The translations under genes were made by a program, and so were the position numbers. Shown in pieces: positions 16,201-22,662 of a DNA stretch of 41,003 nt. The first letter of the stretch is position 1, and each line of letters starts with the position of its first letter. A model generated the notes under the pieces. It did no database searches, was not told where the DNA came from, and worked only from the letters and a program-made list of their open reading frames with translations. This DNA is from Dongia sedimenti (lineage in GTDB: Bacteria; Pseudomonadota; Alphaproteobacteria; Dongiales; Dongiaceae), in contig JAUYVI010000015.1 in the NCBI GenBank assembly GCA_030715195.1, forward strand, positions 1 through 41,003. Reading direction: 5' to 3'.

Positions 16201-19200
16201 TTCGCCTCGGCCGCCTGCTGCGACGCGAGACCGTCGGCAACGATCTTGCCGCTGCCCTTGAGGGCAACGATCCAGGTGTTGCCGCCGACCGGGCGCACAT
16301 CAAAGCGACGCATCCACGGTTCGATCTTCCCGGGGAAGCCCTCGGCGACCAACTCGCGCGCCTTTCGCTCATCGACATGGTCGATCCGGAACGGCTCGTG
16401 TCGGCCCTTGAAGACCGAGAGCACTTTCGCCCGCACCGCCTGATCCGGCAGACCACCGTTGAGGCGCCACCCCGCCGCATCGAGGATCTTGTCGCGTGCC
16501 GCCTTCACATCGGCAACCGACCGGGCGGAGCCGTAGGCATCGCGAATGATGCCCATCATTTCGACGTAGCCGCGGCGGCCGGCGTTGCTGTCCTTGGCGG
16601 GTTTCGCCGCCAGCCGATCGCGAACGATCTTGATTAGGGCAGAGGCCTGCGGGTCGGCGCCAGCCTCTACCATGGCCGCATAGTCCGGCTTCGGCCAGAC
16701 CTGGTCTTTGGTCGTGAACTGGAACGCCTCGCCGTCCGACATGCCTTCGAGATCGGTGACGGACAGGCCGCGCTCGGCCCACTGGTCTTTGCGTGCGCCG
16801 CCGATCTTCTCTCCGGCATCTTCGATCCGGCTCGAGCTGCGGGCGGCCTCGATCAGATCGCCCTGGCGATGCGATCCAGTGTCGAACAGCCCCTCATCGG
16901 GCGCCTTCTGACTGACCTTCGGCTTGCTGCGCTCGTTCGCCGTGCGCTCCGCCATGGTCTTGACGGTCGCAGGCTCGGCACCGGGCATGACGGATTGCTG
17001 GCCCTGGTCAGTGCGCTCGGTTGCAAACGACTGGGGCCTCGTCTGGGGTCCCTGCTGCGCTACCGCTTGGTCGGATGCTTCTCCCGATACTCGCGGAGCC
17101 GGTCGAGATTGGTGGCCAGCCGCCTGGCGTTCTTCCTCTCGGCGGGCGTCAGGTTGTTCTTGGCGCCGGCCGCCTTCCGCAGCTTGATCGCGAGATCCTG
17201 CTTCTCGGTCGGTGACAGTGGCTTGTGGCCGGTCGGATTTGCGGGTCGCATGGGCTGCATTCTCCAGAATGGTGTGAACGGCGTCAAACGCCTGGATGGC
17301 GGCGCGCTCGATGATCTCGTCCAGGGCGTCGAGCGGATTATGGCCCCGTTCGAGCATGAGCTTCAGGGCTGCGGCGCGCTCTTCGGGCAAGACGTTCGTC
17401 AATCCGACATCGCTGATCGCGCGGTCGAGAGCTTCAGCGGCCAGATCGGGGGATGCCGTACGCTGCTTGCGATCGTCGCGGTTCAGAACGTCGGTGGCAT
17501 CTTCGAGGCGATAGTTGCGCTGGCCGGCGAGGTTGCGGTCCAGCAGGTCCAGAACTTGCGCCACGGTCGGACGCGGCACGGTGTCGGGATCTCCGAAGAA
17601 ACCGGCTTCGTGCAAGCGCTCGCCTGCCTCATCAATCGACATGCCGGCGCGACGGATCAGCGGCCCGAAGGCTGGATTGGTGCGTTGCGCGTCGCGGTCG
17701 CGCAGGAGGTTGTGGCCTTCGTCATCTCGGATGCCACCGTTCGCTTGCAGGAAACCGATAGCATCGCTTGGGCCTCGCCGTGGATGCCGCTGGAACCGAC
17801 CCATGGCGTTCTTTCGGATCTGACCGAGGGCGAAGCGGCGTTGCAGCAACTGCCGAGCGACGCCCGGCGTGGTGCCGATCGCGGCACCCACCTTGACCGG
17901 GTCCAGCGCGCCGTTGCCGGTGATGTAGGCGTCCAGCTTGGAGACCGCGCCGTCCGGAACTGGATCAGGCTGGCGATAGGCGATTGGCTGCCTCGTGTCG
18001 CCGTTCTTCAGCCACGCCTTGAATTGGGCAAGGGAAAGCTCGCTCACGGCGCCGATGCGGGCCTTCCCATCGGTGTACGCCTTTCGATGCGCGATGGCGG
18101 CGGACTGCTCATCGGGAAAACCGAGCCAAACCTTCGCCTCATCGAACTTGCCCGTCTCCGGATCAACCTGGTCGATCAGAAAGACGCGCGGCGATGCCGG
18201 GTCGTCGCCCATGAAGATATCAACGTGATCGCCGTCGGCACCTTCAGTGCGCCGGACGTAGCCATAGGCCGCCGGGTAGTCGCGGACCTCCCAGGAGCCA
18301 TCCACCGCCGTGCGGGTTCCGCCCTTCGGCGTCTCGATCGAGATGTCCAGCCCGTTCCAGGTGGCGTGTCCCTTTGCGTAGTTGCCAGCCTGCTTCTGCG
18401 CCGGGCTCGCGCCCTGATCGACCTGTGCAGCTGCAGTCGTGATGTCGTCGGCGCTCGTCACCTTCACCGGATCGGCCTGCGTCCCCGTTCCGTTCGGGAA
18501 GGCTGCGGCTTGCTGCGCCTGCGGAATGACCGTCTCCGGCGCGCCGGTCGCGACCGTCTTCCCCGAGGGATCGGTCACGCTCACGCCATCGGCGCTCACA
18601 TTGGCCTTGAAGCCCTCCGGGAGTTTCGTTTGCACCGCCGCTGCCGTGGCGTTCGCCTGCTGCTCGGCCTCGATTTCGGCGAGGGGCCGCGGATCGTCGA
18701 GAAGCGCCTTGAGCTGTGGGCGGCCGCTCACTGTCGGTTCGGCCTGCGGGGTTCCACCGAGGATCACTTCCGCCGGGGCGGCGCCGGCTGGGACAGCCTG
18801 CGGGCCAACGGCCGGGGCGGCCGATTCCTGGCCGAAGATGCGCCTGGCGCCGAACGCGGTGGCCTCCGCGGGGGCCGTGAAGGCTTCGCCGATGCCCTCA
18901 AGCGCGACGTCGGCCGGACTGCTGATCTGGCCAGTGCTCGCATACTGCGCGCCGGCCTCGCCAGCGGAGCCGAGCACCGCCTGGGCGACCGGCTGCGCCA
19001 CCAACTCGTTGACGGCCTCGCGTTTGATCGGCGCCGTAACCACCTTGGCCGGCACCAGCATCTTACCGGCGACGCCGCCGGAGATGAGATCGACGCCGCC
19101 GATGACTGCAGCACGCGCGCCGGCAAAGTTCTTCGCGGCCTCGAGCACGTTCGGATCGCGCAAGGCCTGTTCGATCGCCTGCGGATTGGAGGTGTCCACG

Positions 19201-20495
19201 CCGCGTTCTTGGAGGTAAGCGAGGACCGAGTTGCCGTATTCGACCGCGGCATCCGATCCAGCGAGCACGGCAACACCGACAGGCGGGCTCACCAGCGCCG
19301 CAGCCAAGCCAGGCAGCATGGTCGGAAGGCTCTCGGTGCCGACCTGGGCCACGATCCCGACGGGATTGGTCGCGAGGATCTTCGCCGCGTCGCCGTACTG
19401 GCGCGTGTTCATCGCCTCGGCGAAGGCAGCGACGGCCGGGTTGCGCGGGATGCCTGCCGACTTCACAGACATCGACGCCGCGGCAGTGAGGCTGCCGGTG
19501 ATCGCGTCCGAAACCATGTTCCGGAGATCTTGGCGATCCTCCTCGCTGGCGCCGTAATAGCGCCGGATGTAATCGAGATCGAGCGGCGTGAGCCCGAGCT
19601 CTGGATCGACCTGACCATTCGGCAGAACTTGGATGATCGACTGATAGGGCTGTCCGGCGTCCGCCTTCGCCAGGAACGGCGCGACGCGCTGGCGCGAACT
19701 CTCGTCCATCGTGGCGAACATCATCGAGAGCGCCGACCCGGCGTTGTAGCCGCCAGCCTTCAGGCGCTGACCCACGCGCGTCAGGAGCGGGTTCTCGGTC
19801 TCATAGGCTTCGACCTGCGCATCGATTTCCGCCAGTGACGGAAGCGACTTTGCGGCGGCCTTGGCGCGCTCGTCGTACAGCACCTCGCCATCGGAGCCGA
19901 CGAGTTGGTCCTGGTCGTTCCAGCTCGGCGCATTCGGTCCAGCCCACTGGCTGTCGGCCGAGAAGGTCCGGTGATAGGGGGTCTTCCAGACGTCGGAATA
20001 GTGCGGCTTGCCATCGTTGGCGTTGACGGCCGAGCGGGCGCGCGGATCGCCGAGCGAGAGCGCGTTGTAGAAGCCCCTCATGTCGTAGTCGTTCGGGCCG
20101 CTCGCATCCGGGTCGAACGGAATCTGATTGGTCTTCACCCAGGCGCGGAAAGCGGTCTCGGAGTGCGGGTCCAGGGTCGTGGCGAAGTCGCGCGCGCCCG
20201 GCTTCAGGAACGGCGCATTGCGCTTGTAGTTCTCGTCCAGCGGGCTTTCCGCCGGCGCCGCGGTAATGTTGAGCGGCTTCAGCCCCGACACGTCGAAGCG
20301 TGGCGCGGCGAACTGCTTCTGCGGAACAGGCGCGGCGCCGATCGGCTTGAGGCCGGTCACGTCGAAGCGTGGTTTCGGAGATGCGGCTGGCGCGCTCCGC
20401 GGCGCCGGCTCCTCGTTCCCGGTCAGATCGGCGCGCGCGAAAGCGTCCGCCGCCGGCATGCCGAGCGGCCGCAGGCCCGAAACGTCAAATCCCAT
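10260..20495 (-). CDS. Giant (3411-residue) phage polyvalent / internal virion protein
   Basis: N-terminus: three copies of a FDVSGLKPLG-like motif (residues 3-12, 44-53, 67-76). About residues 130-200: a DYDMRGFYNAL ... YHRTF domain common in T7-like internal virion proteins. About 370-430: a hydrophobic stretch. About 700-850: a predicted pyrophosphatase-like domain with VDIFMGDDP near 760. About 1080-1215: a disordered Q/R-rich linker. About 1480-1570: an LPD1-like domain ending in a zincin motif HEWGHALDHYFG. A second His-Glu motif, HEGGIH, lies at about 1893. FIEEIQSDWHQRG is near 2270. The C-terminal region has FFPFIAYPYRAVP near 3145. Large polyvalent proteins of this kind are thought to enter the cell with phage DNA, where their enzyme domains act on host targets. 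It is the last gene of the operon, where T7 has gp16. No lysozyme domain was seen. Confidence 0.85.
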   Translation of the reverse strand: MGFDVSGLRPLGMPAADAFARADLTGNEEPAPRSAPAASPKPRFDVTGLKPIGAAPVPQKQFAAPRFDVSGLKPLNITAAPAESPLDENYKRNAPFLKPGARDFATTLDPHSETAFRAWVKTNQIPFDPDASGPNDYDMRGFYNALSLGDPRARSAVNANDGKPHYSDVWKTPYHRTFSADSQWAGPNAPSWNDQDQLVGSDGEVLYDERAKAAAKSLPSLAEIDAQVEAYETENPLLTRVGQRLKAGGYNAGSALSMMFATMDESSRQRVAPFLAKADAGQPYQSIIQVLPNGQVDPELGLTPLDLDYIRRYYGASEEDRQDLRNMVSDAITGSLTAAASMSVKSAGIPRNPAVAAFAEAMNTRQYGDAAKILATNPVGIVAQVGTESLPTMLPGLAAALVSPPVGVAVLAGSDAAVEYGNSVLAYLQERGVDTSNPQAIEQALRDPNVLEAAKNFAGARAAVIGGVDLISGGVAGKMLVPAKVVTAPIKREAVNELVAQPVAQAVLGSAGEAGAQYASTGQISSPADVALEGIGEAFTAPAEATAFGARRIFGQESAAPAVGPQAVPAGAAPAEVILGGTPQAEPTVSGRPQLKALLDDPRPLAEIEAEQQANATAAAVQTKLPEGFKANVSADGVSVTDPSGKTVATGAPETVIPQAQQAAAFPNGTGTQADPVKVTSADDITTAAAQVDQGASPAQKQAGNYAKGHATWNGLDISIETPKGGTRTAVDGSWEVRDYPAAYGYVRRTEGADGDHVDIFMGDDPASPRVFLIDQVDPETGKFDEAKVWLGFPDEQSAAIAHRKAYTDGKARIGAVSELSLAQFKAWLKNGDTRQPIAYRQPDPVPDGAVSKLDAYITGNGALDPVKVGAAIGTTPGVARQLLQRRFALGQIRKNAMGRFQRHPRRGPSDAIGFLQANGGIRDDEGHNLLRDRDAQRTNPAFGPLIRRAGMSIDEAGERLHEAGFFGDPDTVPRPTVAQVLDLLDRNLAGQRNYRLEDATDVLNRDDRKQRTASPDLAAEALDRAISDVGLTNVLPEERAAALKLMLERGHNPLDALDEIIERAAIQAFDAVHTILENAAHATRKSDRPQATVTDREAGSRDQAAEGGRRQEQPDARREEERQAAGHQSRPAPRVSGEASDQAVAQQGPQTRPQSFATERTDQGQQSVMPGAEPATVKTMAERTANERSKPKVSQKAPDEGLFDTGSHRQGDLIEAARSSSRIEDAGEKIGGARKDQWAERGLSVTDLEGMSDGEAFQFTTKDQVWPKPDYAAMVEAGADPQASALIKIVRDRLAAKPAKDSNAGRRGYVEMMGIIRDAYGSARSVADVKAARDKILDAAGWRLNGGLPDQAVRAKVLSVFKGRHEPFRIDHVDERKARELVAEGFPGKIEPWMRRFDVRPVGGNTWIVALKGSGKIVADGLASQQAAEAKAKEAYEADRARGDGELPKRPHLDNVKRAGADVRGGKDIDSQAFIRDFGFRGVEFGNWVASDERQKSVNLAFEALHDLASVLGIPPQAISLGGQLGLAFGARGRGGAAAHYEPGKLVISLTKLSGSGSLAHEWGHALDHYFGTLDRDTGSRGKPVGASGWYDRTEQRKSYLSNLRPEMAEAFDKVMGTIFKREKSRAEAVRDAELALERTQGAIAEQEKRTQASQSEDFKRNSAAWIDGQKKRLPALQERLADLRDEAKPFIPSKIQSSYFAEAQKLSGKQGERGYWARPTEMLARAFESYVFDKIRARGGASEYLVQGVEPDRYASGFKGNPYPAGLERGAINAAFDQLFSEMKVRDGKDGAKELHQAAGKAAPASTVSEIRVTPVFAEARQDVIRDLKALARKVLGERANVAVFDRMTTAQEGAPITGSYNAADRLIAIALTGADGAPRSARELVGAMLHEGGIHYFRDIGVIRPAQWRILENQAKSWRKQFQIDERYGHYRDHGYSGADLEEILNEEAIAEAIANYRFGQRFKPGINAIIEAFWRFIDQVRNLLAGRGFKTWSDVFDDIGSGKLAADADRAAASNSRGATLDQAPERIAAPFYSKLAREIDAIQQPKGQASQYLNILRNKGVKDEEIAWTGLDDFLHGSRQIAKADLQAFVAANQVEVREVVRGGDAPSVEDAIDYIASHEGMTRNQVRDNWGYADDADYVALAGNLGGPGSKVAPKYAQHKLPGGQDYRELLLTLPTHEGERHTYTVTPPANPSGNVSEREWRIVDEAGNWIESRNTEAGAEARARELSTVPKASKADFYGGHFEEPNVLAHIRFDDRTDQAGKRVLFIEEIQSDWHQRGRKSGYDDPKGIAKLEAAEKAAKMDADRAQQAYREYLTAHGADTPETGRESNRLRVAAEQAQTAWMTAYQQWKLAPGIIAKVPEAPFKTTWQELAFRRAVKWAADHDYDRVAWTTGQQQAERYDLSKQIDSIIYAKESDGTYSLIASKDGKDIIDQPTIAEAGLANLVGKEMAEKIAAGEGRQIPGGPERELTGLDLKIGGDGMAGFYDQILPSYAAKFGKKFGARVGKTYLAAPGSGIANDSAQKAAAIGAAPVHALDITPAMRDTARREGFPLFQAAPPVQPDQMPHTRQRVMEGALKAGQPVDRVFRIPFDVFGGIEKGGAWRPGKYLTAGAKRLIVDAKLPDSAPFSGWIGPMVEGARRGLIDRYGLDEGYIQREHERGLEERRIATKGVDILQTLAKANIGPVEARVLQAVLTGEQVADADMARLAQPIREAIDQLGQEAVDLGLISAESYERNRGSYLHRVYMSHEAEQSGAVKKVNDWATSRRKKMLGDTMKGRGIFLPAPKGAQTGDKVMVWRKTGDGEGPEFAYSGLNDTAPSASYSNFGVWEYRTGLKGEPVIWRDYTKAERLKMGEILDARYTIAKTFALLAHDLATGRFYKDVAANPQWTSDRAPADGAWRSAGEYHGVVRDQDVEWVRVPDSVIPGTDKKRWGPLAEKYVRAEIWRDMNELDQLNRPGLWTAILNQWKLNKTARSPVTHMNNFVSNFIFMDLADVTAIDLAKGVKGMLSNSETYRQAKDLGAFGNDLISMEIRRKHLEPMLRELQSGGMAEASVNGVQARLGLLRRASGALWRGVKAADRAAIQLYRLEDEVFRAAAVESRLRQGDTIKEAADFARKQFLDYDIRAPWVNKLRRSFFPFIAYPYRAVPVLAASIAQRPWKIAKLYTLLYFANAMAYALWPSGDDEDRERRSLDDSEQGMTWLGVPRMLRLSTDAIGNPTFLDLRRWIPAGDVFDTNQGNAAMPLPAPMMPGGPLALAAEFLLNKQSFTGKSITDPLVDTPGEKAAKIGEWFWNGVMPGFATTWTWNRLSRAANGAVDPQGRAYSMPQAIGSTFGIKVKSQDVEAGLGWHDWDLEQADRELGRQQRQADNRLDRGLIDEEAHRRIIEALDAKRDQIERRRNELFD

Positions 20496-20504
20496 GATGA
20501 TGCC

Positions 20505-21752
20505 CTATTTCGTGTAGGTCTGGCCGTCGATGATCATGACCGAGCCTGCTGGCGCCGATTGCTTGAACCAATCAACTTGGGACTGGCTATCCGCCTCCCA
20601 TGGGCTGGCCTGACTGCCTTGCCCTCGCAGGCCCTGCGGGGCACCGGACGCGGATGGGCCGGCGGCGCTGCCACCCCAAAACTGCCACCACGGCCGATCG
20701 TCGTTCGAACCAGCGGAAGGCTGTGCCGGCGCGGCGGGCGGAGCATCGCCCGGCTGGCGCAGATAGGTCTCCGTCAAATCCTGGATGGCCTGCTCCTGCT
20801 CCTGTGGCGTCTTACGCAGGAACGCGGATCGATTGCGTTCGTCGCCGGTCAGGGTCTTGATGGCCTGATCGCGAGCCTTCGCACGGCGCGAGAAGTCCTC
20901 CGGTCCTGAGTTCATCTGGGAGATCACTTCGCCGACTGACTTTCCTTCCCCGATGGCTTTCGCTGCCTTGACGAACTCCGTCGCTCGCCAAGCCACTTCG
21001 GTGTTGCTGTCGCCGGGCGCCTTCACCGTAAGCGCGCCGTAGATCTGTGCGGCATGCGTGGCGAACGTCGGGTTGCGGAAGATCTGTTCAATCTCCGGAT
21101 CGACTTTCTGACCGTACTGGCGCGCCTTGGCCAGTGCAGCATCGATCCCGCGCGAAGCGGCGAGCCGGATGAAAGATTCCTGGACCTTGTCCTCGCCACT
21201 CAAGGCGTCAGCGACAGCCCCGGGGCGATCCAGGTTCCACGTCTCCTTATCGTGATTCCAGGTGTCCTGCTGGTGGCTGATCTCGCCCGCGATCTGATTG
21301 TTGCGGAGACCCGAATAGGTGGTGTCGTTCTTCTGCTGCGTGATCTTGTCGGCCTCCGTCGCGGTATCGACGCGCGCTTGGCTCTGCTTGCTCTGAAGAT
21401 CAGCCGCATAGCCGCCGACCTGGAGCGGATGGGCTTTCTGGCTGAAGTCGAGATTTTCTTCCGCCTGCCGATTGCTGATGTCTGCCTGCGTGGTGGCGAG
21501 CATCGATTGCCTGATCTTGTCGGCCTTGGTCGCTCCGGCGATGTCGGCGTTGATGCCGGCCGTTTTCGCGTCGGCCTCCCACTTCTGGCGTTCCAGTGGC
21601 GCCAGGCCGACGGTGCGGAAGAAGCTGGCCTCGTTCGCGGCGCGATTGAGCTCGGCATCACGCTGGTCGTCGGCGATCTTCACGCGCCGGTCCATGGCGG
21701 CGGTGACTGGGTTCGACTCGATGAACTTAACGCTGGCGTTTCGAAAGCTCAT
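20505..21752 (-). CDS. Phage internal-virion-like structural protein
   Basis: 415 residues, 9 bp upstream of the giant gene. GGAAGGA precedes the ATG. The first ~200 residues are Q/A/D-rich, helical and repetitive-looking (QADISNRQAEENLDFSQK, ADLQSKQSQARVDTATEADK). A helical domain (ESFIRLAASRGIDAALAKAR) and a low-complexity Pro/Gly/Ser tail ending QVDWFKQSAPAGSVMIIDGQ follow. By order (gp14-like, this, gp16-like) it is in the T7 gp15 position, but I see no sequence motif that proves it. Probably a component of the DNA-ejection channel. Confidence 0.6.
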   Translation of the reverse strand: MSFRNASVKFIESNPVTAAMDRRVKIADDQRDAELNRAANEASFFRTVGLAPLERQKWEADAKTAGINADIAGATKADKIRQSMLATTQADISNRQAEENLDFSQKAHPLQVGGYAADLQSKQSQARVDTATEADKITQQKNDTTYSGLRNNQIAGEISHQQDTWNHDKETWNLDRPGAVADALSGEDKVQESFIRLAASRGIDAALAKARQYGQKVDPEIEQIFRNPTFATHAAQIYGALTVKAPGDSNTEVAWRATEFVKAAKAIGEGKSVGEVISQMNSGPEDFSRRAKARDQAIKTLTGDERNRSAFLRKTPQEQEQAIQDLTETYLRQPGDAPPAAPAQPSAGSNDDRPWWQFWGGSAAGPSASGAPQGLRGQGSQASPWEADSQSQVDWFKQSAPAGSVMIIDGQTYTK

Positions 21753-21766
21753 GGTGCGGTCCTTCC

Positions 21767-22408
21767 TTAGATCGCCGGCTCGGTGTCGCGGAGGCCGAAG
21801 GCCTTCCGGATCTTCCCGAGGTCATCGGCATAGGCGCTGTCGCGGCCTTTGATTTCGCTCTGGATCAGCCCGGCGATGTCGCCGATCGCTTGGCCGCGGA
21901 GGCCGGAGTTCGCAAGACCGGCGTCGGCTTTCGCCTGGGCAGTCGAGGTGATGGCGTCGCCTTCTCCACGCGCCAGGGCGTCGCCGGCGGTGAAGTAGCC
22001 GCCGGCCAACTGCCCGGCGGCCTGGTTCTTTTCCTGTCGGTTCTGTTCCTGAGCGCCCAAGGTGTAGTCGGAGTTGATGCGCTTCAACGCCGCCGTGACA
22101 CCGCGGCCGGAACCCCACAGCGACGTGCGCGACAGGTCGTTGAGCGTCTGCCGGCGGAGGTCTTCGCGGTCGGCTTCCTGCTGAGGCGTCAGGCCGTCAG
22201 TGCGTGCGATCGCGCTCCGGAAGTACGAGACGGCCGGCGCGCTCTGCTCCTGCATGTCGCCGTAAATCTCGCGCTGCAGCGCGACCTTCTCCCGCTCGGC
22301 TTTCGCGAGGTTCTTGGCCGCCTTGGAGTTTGCCTTCGACGAACTGACAGCGCCGTAGATCGATGCGCCGGCGCCGATCGCCGTTGAGATGGCAGAGAAG
22401 AGGCTCAT
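21767..22408 (-). CDS. gp14-like DNA ejection / internal virion protein
   Basis: 213 residues. A glycine/alanine-rich hydrophobic N-terminal helix (FSAISTAIGAGASIYGAVSS) is followed by a basic coiled coil (SKAAKNLAKAEREKVALQRE) and a helical body. This is the usual plan of small podoviral internal virion proteins that form the outer-membrane pore of the ejectosome. Its ATG overlaps the stop of the 85-residue gene (ATGA), and AGGAGA lies upstream. It ends 14 bp before the next gene. The role is inferred from architecture and order. Confidence 0.65.
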   Translation of the reverse strand: MSLFSAISTAIGAGASIYGAVSSSKANSKAAKNLAKAEREKVALQREIYGDMQEQSAPAVSYFRSAIARTDGLTPQQEADREDLRRQTLNDLSRTSLWGSGRGVTAALKRINSDYTLGAQEQNRQEKNQAAGQLAGGYFTAGDALARGEGDAITSTAQAKADAGLANSGLRGQAIGDIAGLIQSEIKGRDSAYADDLGKIRKAFGLRDTEPAI

Positions 22409-22662
22409 TGCGGTCTCCTGGGGCCGTTGGCCTGCGGCGTCGGAGCGCCTGGCTTGTAATCACGGCGATGGATCGAGTTGAAACGGAAGGAACGGCGCCG
22501 GCCGATGAGCGACGGCCGCAGCTTGGCGCCGAGTGCCTTTAGGGCAAGGTGATAGGCCCCAAGGCGGCCGCCTATGCGCCGTTCCATGTCGTCGGTGAGC
22601 GCCTCGATCTCCGCCGGGGTCTTGCCGGCGGTGATCCCCTGGAGCGCGCCGAAGAAGCTCAT
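22405..22662 (-). CDS. Small hypothetical phage protein
   Basis: 85 residues. The start codon overlaps the stop of the 591-residue gene (TGATG), and the stop overlaps the next start (ATGA), so translation is coupled on both sides. The N-terminal half is a helix (PAEIEALTDDMERRIGGRLG). The C-terminal half is strongly basic (RPSLIGRRRSFRFNSIHRR), which suggests contact with nucleic acid or an acidic partner. No family was recognised. Its place inside the virion-like run makes a minor structural or chaperone role likely. Confidence 0.6.
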   Translation of the reverse strand: MSFFGALQGITAGKTPAEIEALTDDMERRIGGRLGAYHLALKALGAKLRPSLIGRRRSFRFNSIHRRDYKPGAPTPQANGPRRPQ

